Position numbers and translations under genes: made by a program. Of a stretch of DNA of 64,000 bases, positions 16,982 to 25,599 are shown one piece after another; the first letter of the stretch is position 1; each line of letters opens with the position of its first letter. A model generated the notes under the pieces. The model ran no database searches and was not told the DNA's origin. It saw only the letters and a list, made by a program, of their open reading frames with translations. Origin of the DNA: Chloroflexota bacterium (GTDB taxonomy: Bacteria; Chloroflexota; Ktedonobacteria; Ktedonobacterales; JADMIN01); contig JAJPKE010000015.1 of NCBI GenBank assembly GCA_021323855.1, positions 1-64,000 of the forward strand. The letters are read 5' to 3'.

Positions 16982-18406
16982 TCATGCAACCTGAGCAATA
17001 TGCACTTTGATGCGGAAATATTCAGTACCGGGGCCGCCCTGCAAGAGCATGCCATTGACCAGCGGCAGCGATGAATTGACCGGCCAGGTGCGCCACACGC
17101 CCGCACTCCCACCGGGGCCACTGCTTCGCGCCTCTGGAAGCGCCAGGTTGGTGATGTACCATTGGTCTTTATGTGGGTCGTAATCGAACGCGGCTTTGGC
17201 GGCGATATCTGGCATCTGGTCTGGCGCTGGTGGTAATGATGAAGCGTTTGGCTTGAAATGCCAGGCATTGAGCGTGCGCTCCGGCCAGCCGACGACATAA
17301 TGGGCGCGCATGAGGTCCATTTGAAAGTCATCGGCATTGCTCGATCCTTTGTGACGCATCAAATAGAGGAATGGTAGGTTAGTAGGCTGCTTGATACGCT
17401 GATTGCAGCATGGGCAGGCGAGTCCGCGTGTGGGCGCGGCCACGTAACTGTGCCAGTCGCACGATGGCGTGGGGCAGGGAATGACCCGGTCGTAGAGATG
17501 CCAGAGCGCCTCCTGCCATTCGGCGGGCTGCGGGCGACGGCCAGGATCGAAGAGTCCCTCTACGAAGGCGCGGCGAAAGAGTTCGCTCATCTCATTGCCG
17601 AGAATCCGCGCGCTATATGGCTGCCCCTGCGCGCGATTGGAACGATCAGTTGGATGTTCGATATAGAGTGCGCGTTCACCCAGGCGTAGCTCTTCGTCGC
17701 GGTCTGGATCCCTGGAATCATGCACCTTGTCTCCGTTCAACGGATGCCAGCGCAAGAGCCAGAGGTAGAGAATCACTGCCAGTGCGTGCCGGTCACTGCG
17801 CACATTAGGTATGGTTAGTGACCCCTTGACCAGTTCCGGCGCGCGATACCAGGATGTCCCCTGGACAGTGGGTGAAATGCGGCCAGGAACGGTGATGCTG
17901 TCGCAATCAATCAGCGTCATACGGCCATCATAAGCGTCCACCATAATGTTTTTGTCAGAGAAATCAGGATAACAGAGTCCACTCGACGAGAGACGGTTGG
18001 CCGCGTTCACGATTTTGATGGCCGCTGCCACGCGCCCAATGAACCAGCCGCGCTCGTCTGGCTTGAGAACCCGTTCATAGTAGGTGCGGAAGAAGAAGTT
18101 ATCAACCGTACGCAACCCCTGAGCGAAGCGCATGCGGAACCCAATGCGTGGCCTGATGACGAGCTTCTCTGGCCAGGAGAAATACTCTTCCCAGTAGGGT
18201 GCATTTTTGGTCGGGTTGACATCATTGATAAGTGTCTTGATGCGTTGCATGCGCTCAGCATCATAACCTGGCCGTGAGAAGTAGAGTTTGACCAGGTGTT
18301 TCCCAGAACGCGAGCGGAATATCTCGCCTTCCGCCCCGGCGCTGAGCGCTTCGGTGTCGTATTCTTCAGTTGTGCCATCCTCAAAGGTAACGGTTTGGTA
18401 GGGCAT
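16982..18406 (-). CDS. Ser/Thr protein kinase with zinc ribbon
   Basis: 474 residues from the ATG at 18406. Kinase-fold residues: glycine loop LSAGAEGEIF, ATP-binding Lys40 (LVKLY), catalytic segment YPDFSDKNIMVD (Asp148 and Asn153 kept; the usual HR replaced by YP and the usual +2 Lys by Ser), metal Asp167 in LIDCD, and RAPE at about 188-191. A CxxxxC...CPCC zinc ribbon follows (311-334), then a C-terminal beta-rich part (about 400-474) that may be FHA-like but lacks clear phosphothreonine-binding residues. It resembles the E. coli YegI class in gene context (next to a PP2C and vWA genes). The catalytic loop is atypical, so activity needs proof. Confidence 0.85.
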   Translation of the reverse strand: MPYQTVTFEDGTTEEYDTEALSAGAEGEIFRSRSGKHLVKLYFSRPGYDAERMQRIKTLINDVNPTKNAPYWEEYFSWPEKLVIRPRIGFRMRFAQGLRTVDNFFFRTYYERVLKPDERGWFIGRVAAAIKIVNAANRLSSSGLCYPDFSDKNIMVDAYDGRMTLIDCDSITVPGRISPTVQGTSWYRAPELVKGSLTIPNVRSDRHALAVILYLWLLRWHPLNGDKVHDSRDPDRDEELRLGERALYIEHPTDRSNRAQGQPYSARILGNEMSELFRRAFVEGLFDPGRRPQPAEWQEALWHLYDRVIPCPTPSCDWHSYVAAPTRGLACPCCNQRIKQPTNLPFLYLMRHKGSSNADDFQMDLMRAHYVVGWPERTLNAWHFKPNASSLPPAPDQMPDIAAKAAFDYDPHKDQWYITNLALPEARSSGPGGSAGVWRTWPVNSSLPLVNGMLLQGGPGTEYFRIKVHIAQVA

Positions 18407-18446
18407 AGGGTTTACCTGCCTTGATAATTCTCGTTGTGATGGTAGT

Positions 18447-20480
18447 TCATTTTGCGCTGCTGGTTGGACGGTAGATGGCAACCAGCGTGCGGTCATCAAA
18501 GGATTGCCTCTGCCGGTAGCCCAGCCTATCTTTCAGCGTCTCTGCTGCCTGCTTTGCCGAGAGCGTTGGCGCGAATGCCTCAGTGATGCCATGCTCCTGC
18601 AAAAATTTGGTTAGTTCTGGTATGGGTTGCCCGTTGACGACAGAGACCCCCAGATCATCATCTATACCATCGGTCATGCCGAGAATGATGGTTTCGTGGA
18701 TCGCTGGCTTCACATCACAACTGTGCTGCCAATCGTCATCCGTCGCGCGGAGCAGCGGCAACACCTGATTGTCTATACCACTGATTTGTGGCTTTTGGAG
18801 ATAGCGCCAATCGGGCCGGTCAAACGCGCCAGCGAAGAGCGCGCCGTCGCCGATCTGGGCACTGGCGATAAAGAGCAGCGGCTCTCCCATCCGGTTCCGA
18901 TAGGGCACGGCGATGAACACCAGCAGCGTTGAGTGCAGTTCGCTCACTACAATCTCTTCCTTATCGGCTCTCGCTTTCACAGCGTCTCGCGCTGCCTGGA
19001 AGCAATTGAAGAGGCTGGCCGTGGCACATCCCCTTGCTGCCCCTGACTCCGGCTCGCGCTCGATCTCGCGCAGCAGGTCATATAGTGCATTGCGCGATGG
19101 GTTTGGCGACGACTGCACGGCCTGTGTCACACCCAGGACGGCGGCGCGGGCGCCCCAGCGTGAGAGATGCTTGGAGCCAACGCCATCAGCGATAGCAACT
19201 ACCATCGCTCGATTGCCCACGAGAGCAAGATCAAAATCGTCTTCGCGGAACAGCCCATCTATTTCATGGCCCAGCCCCCGGCGGCTGGCTCCGACTGCCC
19301 GCCAGCCATCGGTAAAGAAGCCATATCTTGTGTTGGTAGCTGGCGCATTGGGGCCAGCGTTATATATCGTTCTGCGGTCGGCTGCTGCCATGTTTTCCAT
19401 GCGCTGCATTGCTGATCCAGGGACATTTTCACTATCCTCTTTGTCCGCATACTTCCGTTGAATAGGCATCTGCTCATTGTTTGCATCGGTATACATCCAG
19501 AGCAAATGTGGATGCTCATGTTGCTCCTCTGCATAGTTTTTGGGATTTTGCTTCTCGATCTTATTCACATCCACCGGCTCTTGGCGCGGATTCGGAGGAG
19601 GTGAGGTGACGAGACGTTGCGGTGGTGGCGGAGGCGAAGGTGGCAGCTTTCCTGTCACCTTCGCTGCTGGCGGCTGCTGATCGCCAGCGGCCTCATTTGT
19701 CTGTTCTATGGCGTTGCCCGCCTGAACTCGTGCCGTATCTAGCGACGATTGTGCGTCGTCTTTTGAGCCAGCCAGCGGTGCATTCATTACTTCACTTGTT
19801 GGGCTGAGTTTAGGATTGGCAGCAGGTGATTTTGTAGGCTGCACGAGAGGTTGCGCTGGAGGTTGCGCCTGGCCAGTTCCTGGTGCAACAACTGGCGCAT
19901 GTTGCCTTATCGCAGTCGGGGATCGGTGTTCTTCGGTGCGCACAGCTTTTACCTGCCCGGTATCCGCAGATGGTGGTTGCGTACCCTTTTCATCACGCAT
20001 CGTCGCTGGTTGCTGCTTCGCATTCCCATCATCAGGGGGCTTGTGTTGTTGAGAATCATCGTGTGTCATGTGGTTGACCTTTCCTGGCGCTGGCTGTTCG
20101 GATCGAAAGAGAATGACGACGAGTGCGAGGAGTGCAAGAACACCTAAAGCAAGGAGCAAAAGTCCCAGGGTATGCAGCGGTGACGCGCCCGGATGGGGAG
20201 CAATGGCCGAAATCAGGATAGCGAGAATTGGAGTGAAGAACAGTTCCATCAAGAGAATGAGCAGGAGAAGCACTATTGCAATGACCAGGATGACGAATAA
20301 CAGCACCGATCCCCATCCAGCAATCAGCACATCCTGCAACCTATCGAGGATGTCCTGGTTCCCTGGTTGAGCGGTTCCGCGATGGAGAGGAGAACCGTGC
20401 AAGCGTAGTCGCTTGACCTGCTGTTTGGCTTTGGGGGCAGGTGGCTCTGGTTTGTCACGCCTGATTGGCGGATGTCCCAT
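18447..20480 (-). CDS. Membrane-anchored PP2C-type protein phosphatase
   Basis: 677 residues from the ATG at 20480. Order: basic Pro-rich N-terminus (1-50), two or three membrane helices (about 52-93 and 103-125), a 250-residue low-complexity Pro/Gln/Ala linker, then a PP2C domain (about 385-677). Metal-binding motifs: VVAIADGVGSK (motif with Asp-Gly), GMTDGIDDDL and DDRTLVAIY. Most PphC/YegK-type phosphatases are about 250 residues and soluble, so the membrane anchor and long tether are notable. It lies 40 bases before the kinase gene and probably reverses its action. Confidence 0.88.
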   Translation of the reverse strand: MGHPPIRRDKPEPPAPKAKQQVKRLRLHGSPLHRGTAQPGNQDILDRLQDVLIAGWGSVLLFVILVIAIVLLLLILLMELFFTPILAILISAIAPHPGASPLHTLGLLLLALGVLALLALVVILFRSEQPAPGKVNHMTHDDSQQHKPPDDGNAKQQPATMRDEKGTQPPSADTGQVKAVRTEEHRSPTAIRQHAPVVAPGTGQAQPPAQPLVQPTKSPAANPKLSPTSEVMNAPLAGSKDDAQSSLDTARVQAGNAIEQTNEAAGDQQPPAAKVTGKLPPSPPPPPQRLVTSPPPNPRQEPVDVNKIEKQNPKNYAEEQHEHPHLLWMYTDANNEQMPIQRKYADKEDSENVPGSAMQRMENMAAADRRTIYNAGPNAPATNTRYGFFTDGWRAVGASRRGLGHEIDGLFREDDFDLALVGNRAMVVAIADGVGSKHLSRWGARAAVLGVTQAVQSSPNPSRNALYDLLREIEREPESGAARGCATASLFNCFQAARDAVKARADKEEIVVSELHSTLLVFIAVPYRNRMGEPLLFIASAQIGDGALFAGAFDRPDWRYLQKPQISGIDNQVLPLLRATDDDWQHSCDVKPAIHETIILGMTDGIDDDLGVSVVNGQPIPELTKFLQEHGITEAFAPTLSAKQAAETLKDRLGYRQRQSFDDRTLVAIYRPTSSAK

Positions 20481-20556
20481 GATCGTCTCATTTCTCGCTG
20501 CCGCATCGCGCCGCATCGCGCTGTTCTGAAAAGTGTCAGTAATCAAGACTCTTGAG

Positions 20557-20604
20557 ATGGTAATGGTAATGGTTATGGTAATGGTTATGGTTGTGGTTGT
20601 GGTT
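20557..20604 (+). repeat. Six-base tandem repeat at a gene end
   Basis: Eight units of ATGGTA/ATGGTT/GTGGTT in a row. On the minus strand the repeat covers the last codons of the vWA gene (giving a Gln-Pro run), its TAA stop and the following spacer before the PP2C gene. Copy-number change could alter the C-terminus or spacing. Confidence 0.8.
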
Positions 20605-21316
20605 CAACCCCATACGGAAATGGCGGCAACTCCATGACAGCGTTGCCTGAGACATAGGCATCACATTCCAATGCGATCAATTGTGTTGCCCAGGCGAAAA
20701 AGTTGGACAGTGACTCCGCTCGCGCCGGGTGCAGGCGTAATAAGGTACAGCCAAATGGCCGCAAGGCCGCCGACAAATCAATGCGCATCTGAAGCACGAT
20801 GAGTTTTGGCGTATGTCTGGCGCCTGCACGGTGGAGATATGCCAGCGCCTGCTGCCAATCTCGTTCATCGTTCGGGATGTCGCCAAGCACCAGGAACACC
20901 AGCGCATCCAGGTCGCCTGGATGTTGTGGCGTAGGATCAATCGTGTCGTAATGCAGCGCGGCTGCCAGACTACGTAAGGCGGGCGCCAGCGATGTGTCGC
21001 CACCGGCATCGAGCGTGAGTGGTGGTTGAAAATGTCGCACGGGTTCGAGCCACGGAAGCTGTGGCTCATGAAGCGCCGCAGCGCGCTCCTGAAGCGACGT
21101 GGCGCTGAGATAGGCATGGCGCGCAGACCACTGCTGCCGGGAGAGGACATTGCGCACATTGTCGAGACCCTCTAGCATGGCAACATTGAGTTGTCCGCCC
21201 ATATGGGCCGAACAATCCAATAAAAAGTACACCGGCAGGCGCCGCAAGTTGCGGATGGCGGGTAAGGGCGCAAGCGGCGCTCCACCAACCGGCGGCGATT
21301 TGGTCGGATCTCCCAT
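20585..21316 (-). CDS. vWA-like protein with degenerate metal site
   Basis: 243 residues from the ATG at 21316, which follows GGAG. The core is a vWA fold related to the two next genes upstream (LRRLPVYFLLDCSAHMGG). The MIDAS reads DCSAH instead of DxSxS, so the second Ser is lost; GGDTSLA keeps a Thr, and LVLGDIPND keeps an Asp. Ends in a Pro-Gln run encoded by a tandem repeat. Probably a structural partner of the canonical vWA protein, by inference. Confidence 0.8.
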   Translation of the reverse strand: MGDPTKSPPVGGAPLAPLPAIRNLRRLPVYFLLDCSAHMGGQLNVAMLEGLDNVRNVLSRQQWSARHAYLSATSLQERAAALHEPQLPWLEPVRHFQPPLTLDAGGDTSLAPALRSLAAALHYDTIDPTPQHPGDLDALVFLVLGDIPNDERDWQQALAYLHRAGARHTPKLIVLQMRIDLSAALRPFGCTLLRLHPARAESLSNFFAWATQLIALECDAYVSGNAVMELPPFPYGVEPQPQP

Positions 21317-21347
21317 CAGCAGCTCCAACTCATGAGATGACAGTGTT

Positions 21348-21401
21348 CACTCTGGCCTGCGGCCACTCCTCTCCCCGCAGGGAGAGGAGCCGGAGGTGAG
21401 G
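21348..21401 (-). repeat. Dispersed CCCCTCTCC palindromic repeat, copy 1
   Basis: In minus orientation it reads CTCACCTCCGGCTCCTCTCC, a short loop, GGAGAGGAG, then GTGGCCGCAGGCC. The same right flank, GTGGCCGCAGGCC, occurs in the copy at 43235-43280. Located between two vWA genes. Confidence 0.7.
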
Positions 21402-21412
21402 ATATACCTGAC

Positions 21413-22075
21413 TTATCCGCCATATTTGATGACGCCGGATACAGCGGCGGTTGGCGCAACCATATCGGCGGTTTCACCGCCGCCGGCCAGCGCTTTCGAG
21501 ACGCCGGCAATAGAGCCAGTGATCCACTTGAAATAAGCCTTGATCTGCTCAGGCGTAGCATCGCGCATCAGGTAAACTTCATCAGTGACCTGCCTCAGCA
21601 TGGCCGGATCTGCGTCGTCGCCACAGCCTAGCGCGATAATCGTGGGCCGCTGACTGCCGCTCAACGCCTTGATCTTTGCGACTTCCGGCTGCCAGACATC
21701 AGTCGGTTGGCCATCGGTGAGGAGATAGACCAGCGGGCGGTAATCGCCTTTCTTCGTGGTATCAGTGGTCGCGTTCAGGTCGTTCTGGATGGATTCCACC
21801 AGCACATGGAAGGCGGACCCCATCGCCGTGCGTCCGCCAGCCGTGAGCGCTGGTGGAACGAAATCTACCAGCGCCGTGAAATCTTCCTGCTCAGCGGCAT
21901 CTGCAAAGCGAATGACTGAGAGATAGACCGTTTCGACAGCGCGTGGCTCTCTCATTAGTAAGCTATAGATCAGCCCCAATCCTTCATTGACCGCAACGAT
22001 TGGATCACCCATCATCGAGCCGGAACAATCGAGCAATAAATACACCGGCAGACGGCGCAAACCACTGGATGGCAT
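21413..22075 (-). CDS. YegL-like vWA domain protein (canonical MIDAS)
   Basis: 220 residues, almost entirely one vWA domain, the size of E. coli YegL. All metal-site motifs are intact: DCSGS (MIDAS 1), GGRTAMG (Thr) and LLTDGQPTD (Asp). The ATG at 22075 follows GAGG. YegL-type vWA proteins are encoded next to a kinase and a PP2C phosphatase, as here. vWA domains hold partner proteins through a bound metal; a scaffold or clamp in a phospho-signalling complex is the likely role. Confidence 0.9.
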   Translation of the reverse strand: MPSSGLRRLPVYLLLDCSGSMMGDPIVAVNEGLGLIYSLLMREPRAVETVYLSVIRFADAAEQEDFTALVDFVPPALTAGGRTAMGSAFHVLVESIQNDLNATTDTTKKGDYRPLVYLLTDGQPTDVWQPEVAKIKALSGSQRPTIIALGCGDDADPAMLRQVTDEVYLMRDATPEQIKAYFKWITGSIAGVSKALAGGGETADMVAPTAAVSGVIKYGG

Positions 22076-22190
22076 AGCAATTCCTCTTTCTCAATACGTG
22101 CGCAAAACACTGCGCGCAACAGAAGAAATCAATCAGGGACGATAGACGGCAGTATCACAGGTATCATCTGGTGGTTCGTCTGTTCTGTTC

Positions 22191-22949
22191 CTATGGGTCC
22201 TCCTCTTCATCTGTTCCGTTCGCTGGCTGCGCTCCACTGGCTGTCGCCGTCCTGGTTGTATTGATGCGGCGCACGCTAGCTTCCAGCGACGATGGTAGCG
22301 CAAATTGTTCACGCACCGCCTCCTGCCCGGTGACGGCCCTAGAGAGATTCACGACAGATCCAGACGTGAAGCGGAAAAATCCGCTAATGAGGTCTGCCGT
22401 TACCTCATTCATCTGAAACACGGTGTCGGCAACTGCGGTGAGAGTTGCCGTATCGGCATCTGCTCCGCATGCCAGCGCCACAATCGTTGGACGCTGGCTC
22501 CCCTGGAGCGCCTTCAATCGAGGCAATTCCACCTGCCAGTCATCAGTTGCCGCGCCGCTCAAAAACAAAAAGACTAATGGACGGTAATCACCTTTTTGCG
22601 TCGTTGTGCCAGCTTGCAAATCCAGTTCGATGGAATCTACGAGCAGGTGGAGCGCCGCTCCTAACGAGCAGCGCCCACCAGCCATCAGCGGCGGCGGAAG
22701 GAACTCTGTGAGTGGAATCAACTCATCCTGCTCGGCGAAGTCAGCGAAACGAATGATCGAAAGCCAGACCATTTCGACAGCGCGCGGCTCACGCATGAGT
22801 TGTTCGTAGATCACCTGCAATCCCTGGCTGAGCGCAACCATCGGTTCGCCGCTCATGTCACCGGAGCAATCGAGCAACAGATATACTGGCAGACGGCGCA
22901 GATATCTGGGGCTGGCAAAGAGATCTTGCTCACCTGTTGACTCATCCAT
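22191..22949 (-). CDS. vWA domain protein, YegL paralogue with damaged MIDAS
   Basis: 252 residues from the ATG at 22949, preceded by GGAGA. It is clearly a paralogue of the next gene (shared RRLPVYLLLDCSG, LMREPRAVE, IIRFADFAEQ, LKALQGSQRPTIVAL). MIDAS 1 is DCSGD (second Ser to Asp), the Thr motif is GGRCSLG, and the third motif is LFLSGAATD (Asp to Ser). Metal binding is therefore doubtful. The acidic tail (TDEEEDP) is unlike its relatives. It starts 14 bases after the MotB-like gene. Confidence 0.85.
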   Translation of the reverse strand: MDESTGEQDLFASPRYLRRLPVYLLLDCSGDMSGEPMVALSQGLQVIYEQLMREPRAVEMVWLSIIRFADFAEQDELIPLTEFLPPPLMAGGRCSLGAALHLLVDSIELDLQAGTTTQKGDYRPLVFLFLSGAATDDWQVELPRLKALQGSQRPTIVALACGADADTATLTAVADTVFQMNEVTADLISGFFRFTSGSVVNLSRAVTGQEAVREQFALPSSLEASVRRINTTRTATASGAQPANGTDEEEDP

Positions 22950-22963
22950 TGCAGTTCTCCACT

Positions 22964-23503
22964 TCAACTCTGCGCATAGAGATACACTTCTAGATTGACA
23001 TAGCTGAGACTACTGTACAGGCTGAAGAATGGAGGGTGATAGGAGGTGCCAATGAAAACGAACCCCTGGTTGCCCAGCGAGCGCAAGACGTCTTCTACCT
23101 TACTGGCAATGTCTTCTGCTTCTCCGGTAAGGCTCTGATCCGGAGCGCCGCCAAACGCCAGCACGAGGCCAGCCCGGCGCCCCTTAAGCGCGTGTTGCGC
23201 ACGCACTTGATTGGCCACATCCTGGCGCGCGCTGGCGCTGCCTGCCAGTAACCCTTGATAATCTACCGTCAGGCTGAAGACCGTCGGTTTGGTTTCCAGG
23301 CGTACCAGTGGCGTCGCGGTTGGGATTGGCGTGAAGGTCGGCGTCGGTGTGGCATGTGCCTGCGTAACCGTGATATCGCGAGTATTGGCGATCAGGAAGA
23401 TCATCGCCAGCGCCAGCAAAAGGTCTGCAAAGAGCCAGCCCGCCGTGTGAAAGAGCGCGCCGCGTTTGCCAGAGTGACCGGAACGCGGTAGATCATTCAT
23501 CAT
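22964..23503 (-). CDS. MotB/ZorB-like single-helix membrane protein
   Basis: 179 residues. A short cytoplasmic N-terminus (about 20) leads to one membrane helix, AGWLFADLLLALAMIFLIANT, with an Asp inside the membrane, as in MotB, ExbD and ZorB proton-path helices. A Pro/Thr linker (TPTPTFTPIPTATP) follows, then an outer domain of about 105 residues (VFSLTVDYQG ... VLRSLGNQGFVF) whose strand-helix order resembles a reduced OmpA-like fold without clear peptidoglycan-binding residues. The gene follows that of the coiled-coil membrane protein. A stator-like pair is inferred; OmpA homology needs structure prediction. Confidence 0.7.
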   Translation of the reverse strand: MMNDLPRSGHSGKRGALFHTAGWLFADLLLALAMIFLIANTRDITVTQAHATPTPTFTPIPTATPLVRLETKPTVFSLTVDYQGLLAGSASARQDVANQVRAQHALKGRRAGLVLAFGGAPDQSLTGEAEDIASKVEDVLRSLGNQGFVFIGTSYHPPFFSLYSSLSYVNLEVYLYAQS

Positions 23504-23593
23504 ACAGATAAACCTTTATCATCGAGCGTGACAGCGTGTAGATGATGTGGCAGCGCCAATGAGTGTGCGCTGCTGACACCGATCTACCGTTCC

Positions 23594-25090
23594 CTACCAC
23601 CAGCCAAATGGACCACGTTTCGTCTTGCCAGCCTTGCCTTTTCCGCCCTTCGCAGTGCTCCCTGGACCTGGGAAAGCACCGGGAGATCCCAATATCACAG
23701 CGAGCTGGCTAGCAGCAGCCGCCAGTTCGCTGGCCGCCAGTTCCAATTGATCGGTTGCCGCTACCATGCGCTTCTCGTATTGCTCCAGGTCGCGCGTGGC
23801 ACTGCTGACATTGCCGCCGATCTGGGCAATGTGCGGCTGCATTTCTTTGGTGATTTGCTCGGCAACCGTCTTGACAGAATCAGCGGAAGCGCCAATTTTT
23901 TGCAGATCGTCTCGCAATGCGTTTTGCGTCGCGTTGAGTTGCGTGACATCAATATTGACCTGGCCCAATCCCACTGCTGCACCGTTGATTTCGTCAGCCG
24001 CCACTTTGAGCCGTTCGTTCACCGTTGAGATTTTGGTGGAAGCATCAACTACGCTCTGCGTCATCTCTGTGAGGCTCGGTTTCAACCCAGCCGTCAGTTC
24101 TTTCGAGACAGCGGAGACTTCTGTGGCTGCCGTCTTCATATCGCCGGAAATAGGGGCCAGTTCGCGTACTAAACCCTGCTGAGTGGTATTGAGTTCACCA
24201 ATCTGGCTGCTCAGTTGATTGCCGATGGTCGTGTAGGTGCCAGCATTCTTCGCCAGCGCCTCCGCTGCTGTCGTTAGGCCGGAAGTGGCTGACGTCAGTT
24301 CTTCTAACTGCTGCTGGTTGCCGTTGAGTTCATCGTGGAGCTTCGTCAGGTCGCCCTGAAGCTGCGTCACCAGTTGTTCCGTCCGTTGCGAAAGGTCGCG
24401 TGTCGCCTGCATAGTCTCGTTGATGACCAGTTGAATGGTTTCGGCCACGGACTGTGCGCTGACATCATCAGAAATCATGACGGCGCCTAGCATGTCGCTG
24501 GCCTTCAGCAACTCGGTTGTCGCCTCATCCAATTGCTTGACAAATGCCGCAGAATCGCGCTGTGCAGCGCTCTCACGCCGTTGTGCCTGGATAGTGAAGA
24601 AAAGACAAAGTGCGAGCAGGATGACGTCAGTGAAGCCGGTGTTTGTGAAGGTGAGAGAAAACGGCATATTGCCGTGAAACCCGCTCTGCCAGAGCGACAG
24701 AAAACTCTGACCATTGTCGCTGGCTTTATACACTTGCAGGTCTTGCTGATACGCAAGTGTGGCAAGCGAAAGCGCCAGCCAGGTCAAAATCAACGGGAGC
24801 AGGCTGAAAACATTGCGCCAACGATACCACTTCTCTGTCCGCGCGGATAGGTGATCTTCGACTTCTTGCTTGAAGAGTGGGGGATTCAGCCATTGGTAGG
24901 CGTCTTTGGCCGAGAGTCTCTTGAAATGAGAACTCACCTGTGATGCGCGTTGTGCTCCCAGCGGCGCACCCAACAGCTTGGCTTTCGCTGCCAGCGCGTC
25001 CAGCAGGGCGAGCGCCTTGTCCCGTTGTTTTTCGGCGGCGTCCGCTGCTATGGATGTTGCGGCGGGCATTGGTATTGCGCTTCCAGACAT
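23594..25090 (-). CDS. Two-helix membrane protein with long cytoplasmic coiled coil
   Basis: 498 residues; ATG at 25090 after GAGGG. Order: about 95 cytoplasmic residues, helix 1 (about 95-116, VFSLLPLILTWLALSLATLA), an outer loop of about 35, helix 2 (about 150-170, FTDVILLALCLFFTIQAQRR), then about 300 residues of near-continuous helix with heptads and many Thr/Ser/Gln, like chemoreceptor signalling rods or the ZorA tail, and a basic Gly/Lys end (GGKGKAGKTKRGPFGWW). First gene of the operon, before the MotB-like gene. It may play the ZorA/MotA part, although sequence similarity to MotA proper was not seen. Confidence 0.7.
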   Translation of the reverse strand: MSGSAIPMPAATSIAADAAEKQRDKALALLDALAAKAKLLGAPLGAQRASQVSSHFKRLSAKDAYQWLNPPLFKQEVEDHLSARTEKWYRWRNVFSLLPLILTWLALSLATLAYQQDLQVYKASDNGQSFLSLWQSGFHGNMPFSLTFTNTGFTDVILLALCLFFTIQAQRRESAAQRDSAAFVKQLDEATTELLKASDMLGAVMISDDVSAQSVAETIQLVINETMQATRDLSQRTEQLVTQLQGDLTKLHDELNGNQQQLEELTSATSGLTTAAEALAKNAGTYTTIGNQLSSQIGELNTTQQGLVRELAPISGDMKTAATEVSAVSKELTAGLKPSLTEMTQSVVDASTKISTVNERLKVAADEINGAAVGLGQVNIDVTQLNATQNALRDDLQKIGASADSVKTVAEQITKEMQPHIAQIGGNVSSATRDLEQYEKRMVAATDQLELAASELAAAASQLAVILGSPGAFPGPGSTAKGGKGKAGKTKRGPFGWW

Positions 25091-25101
25091 AAATACGCCC
25101 T

Positions 25102-25130
25102 CATATACACTCGCTTGCTCATACGATCAA
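25102..25130 (-). promoter_or_regulatory. Promoter of the nine-gene vWA/kinase/phosphatase operon
   Basis: On the minus strand TTGATC, a 17-base spacer, then TATATG, ending about 12 bases before the start codon. Both hexamers match 4 of 6 to the sigma-A consensus. The leader would be very short. Confidence 0.45.
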
Positions 25131-25456
25131 TAGAGACAGGATGGTCGCATATCCAGTATGCTGAGAAAGGGTGGTCGCGGCGATATATCTCCTTTTCGGG
25201 GGTCTGGCTCCGCCCTCTAGCCGTCCATGCTTCCACTGTGTCTGTGTCTTGATTCAAGGATAATGACAATTCAGCTTCTGATTCTGATGGATGACATCAC
25301 ATCATGTCAGTAGGATAGCTGACACATGAAGCACGGAAAGAGCAAATGACTCAGACGGTTGAAACAGAGAACGGAAAATACAGAATGGTAAGGGATGACA
25401 ACAAGCGAGAACAGCGCCAATAGGCGCCTATACTAACATCAAAAACTGAACGTAAT
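25131..25456. other. Intergenic stretch without recognised features
   Basis: AT-richer than its surroundings, with no convincing gene on either strand. It may contain upstream control sites for the operon that starts at 25090, but no clear motif was found. Confidence 0.5.
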
Positions 25457-25486
25457 GGTGAAAAGTCTACTTAAGGTCTTTTCACC
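25457..25486. repeat. Inverted repeat GGTGAAAAG / CTTTTCACC
   Basis: A perfect 9-base stem with a 12-base spacer that contains the palindrome CTTAAG. It could be an operator or a weak hairpin. On the minus strand a T5 run follows only 12 bases later. Confidence 0.45.
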
Positions 25487-25599
25487 AAACCGCCAAGACG
25501 CTTCGATTCTCACAGTGGCAAGTCTTTGCCCGCACAGTAATTGAGAAGTAGTATAACAGATTGAGCCAACCAATGCAAGGGGTATTTTTGCGGATAGCA

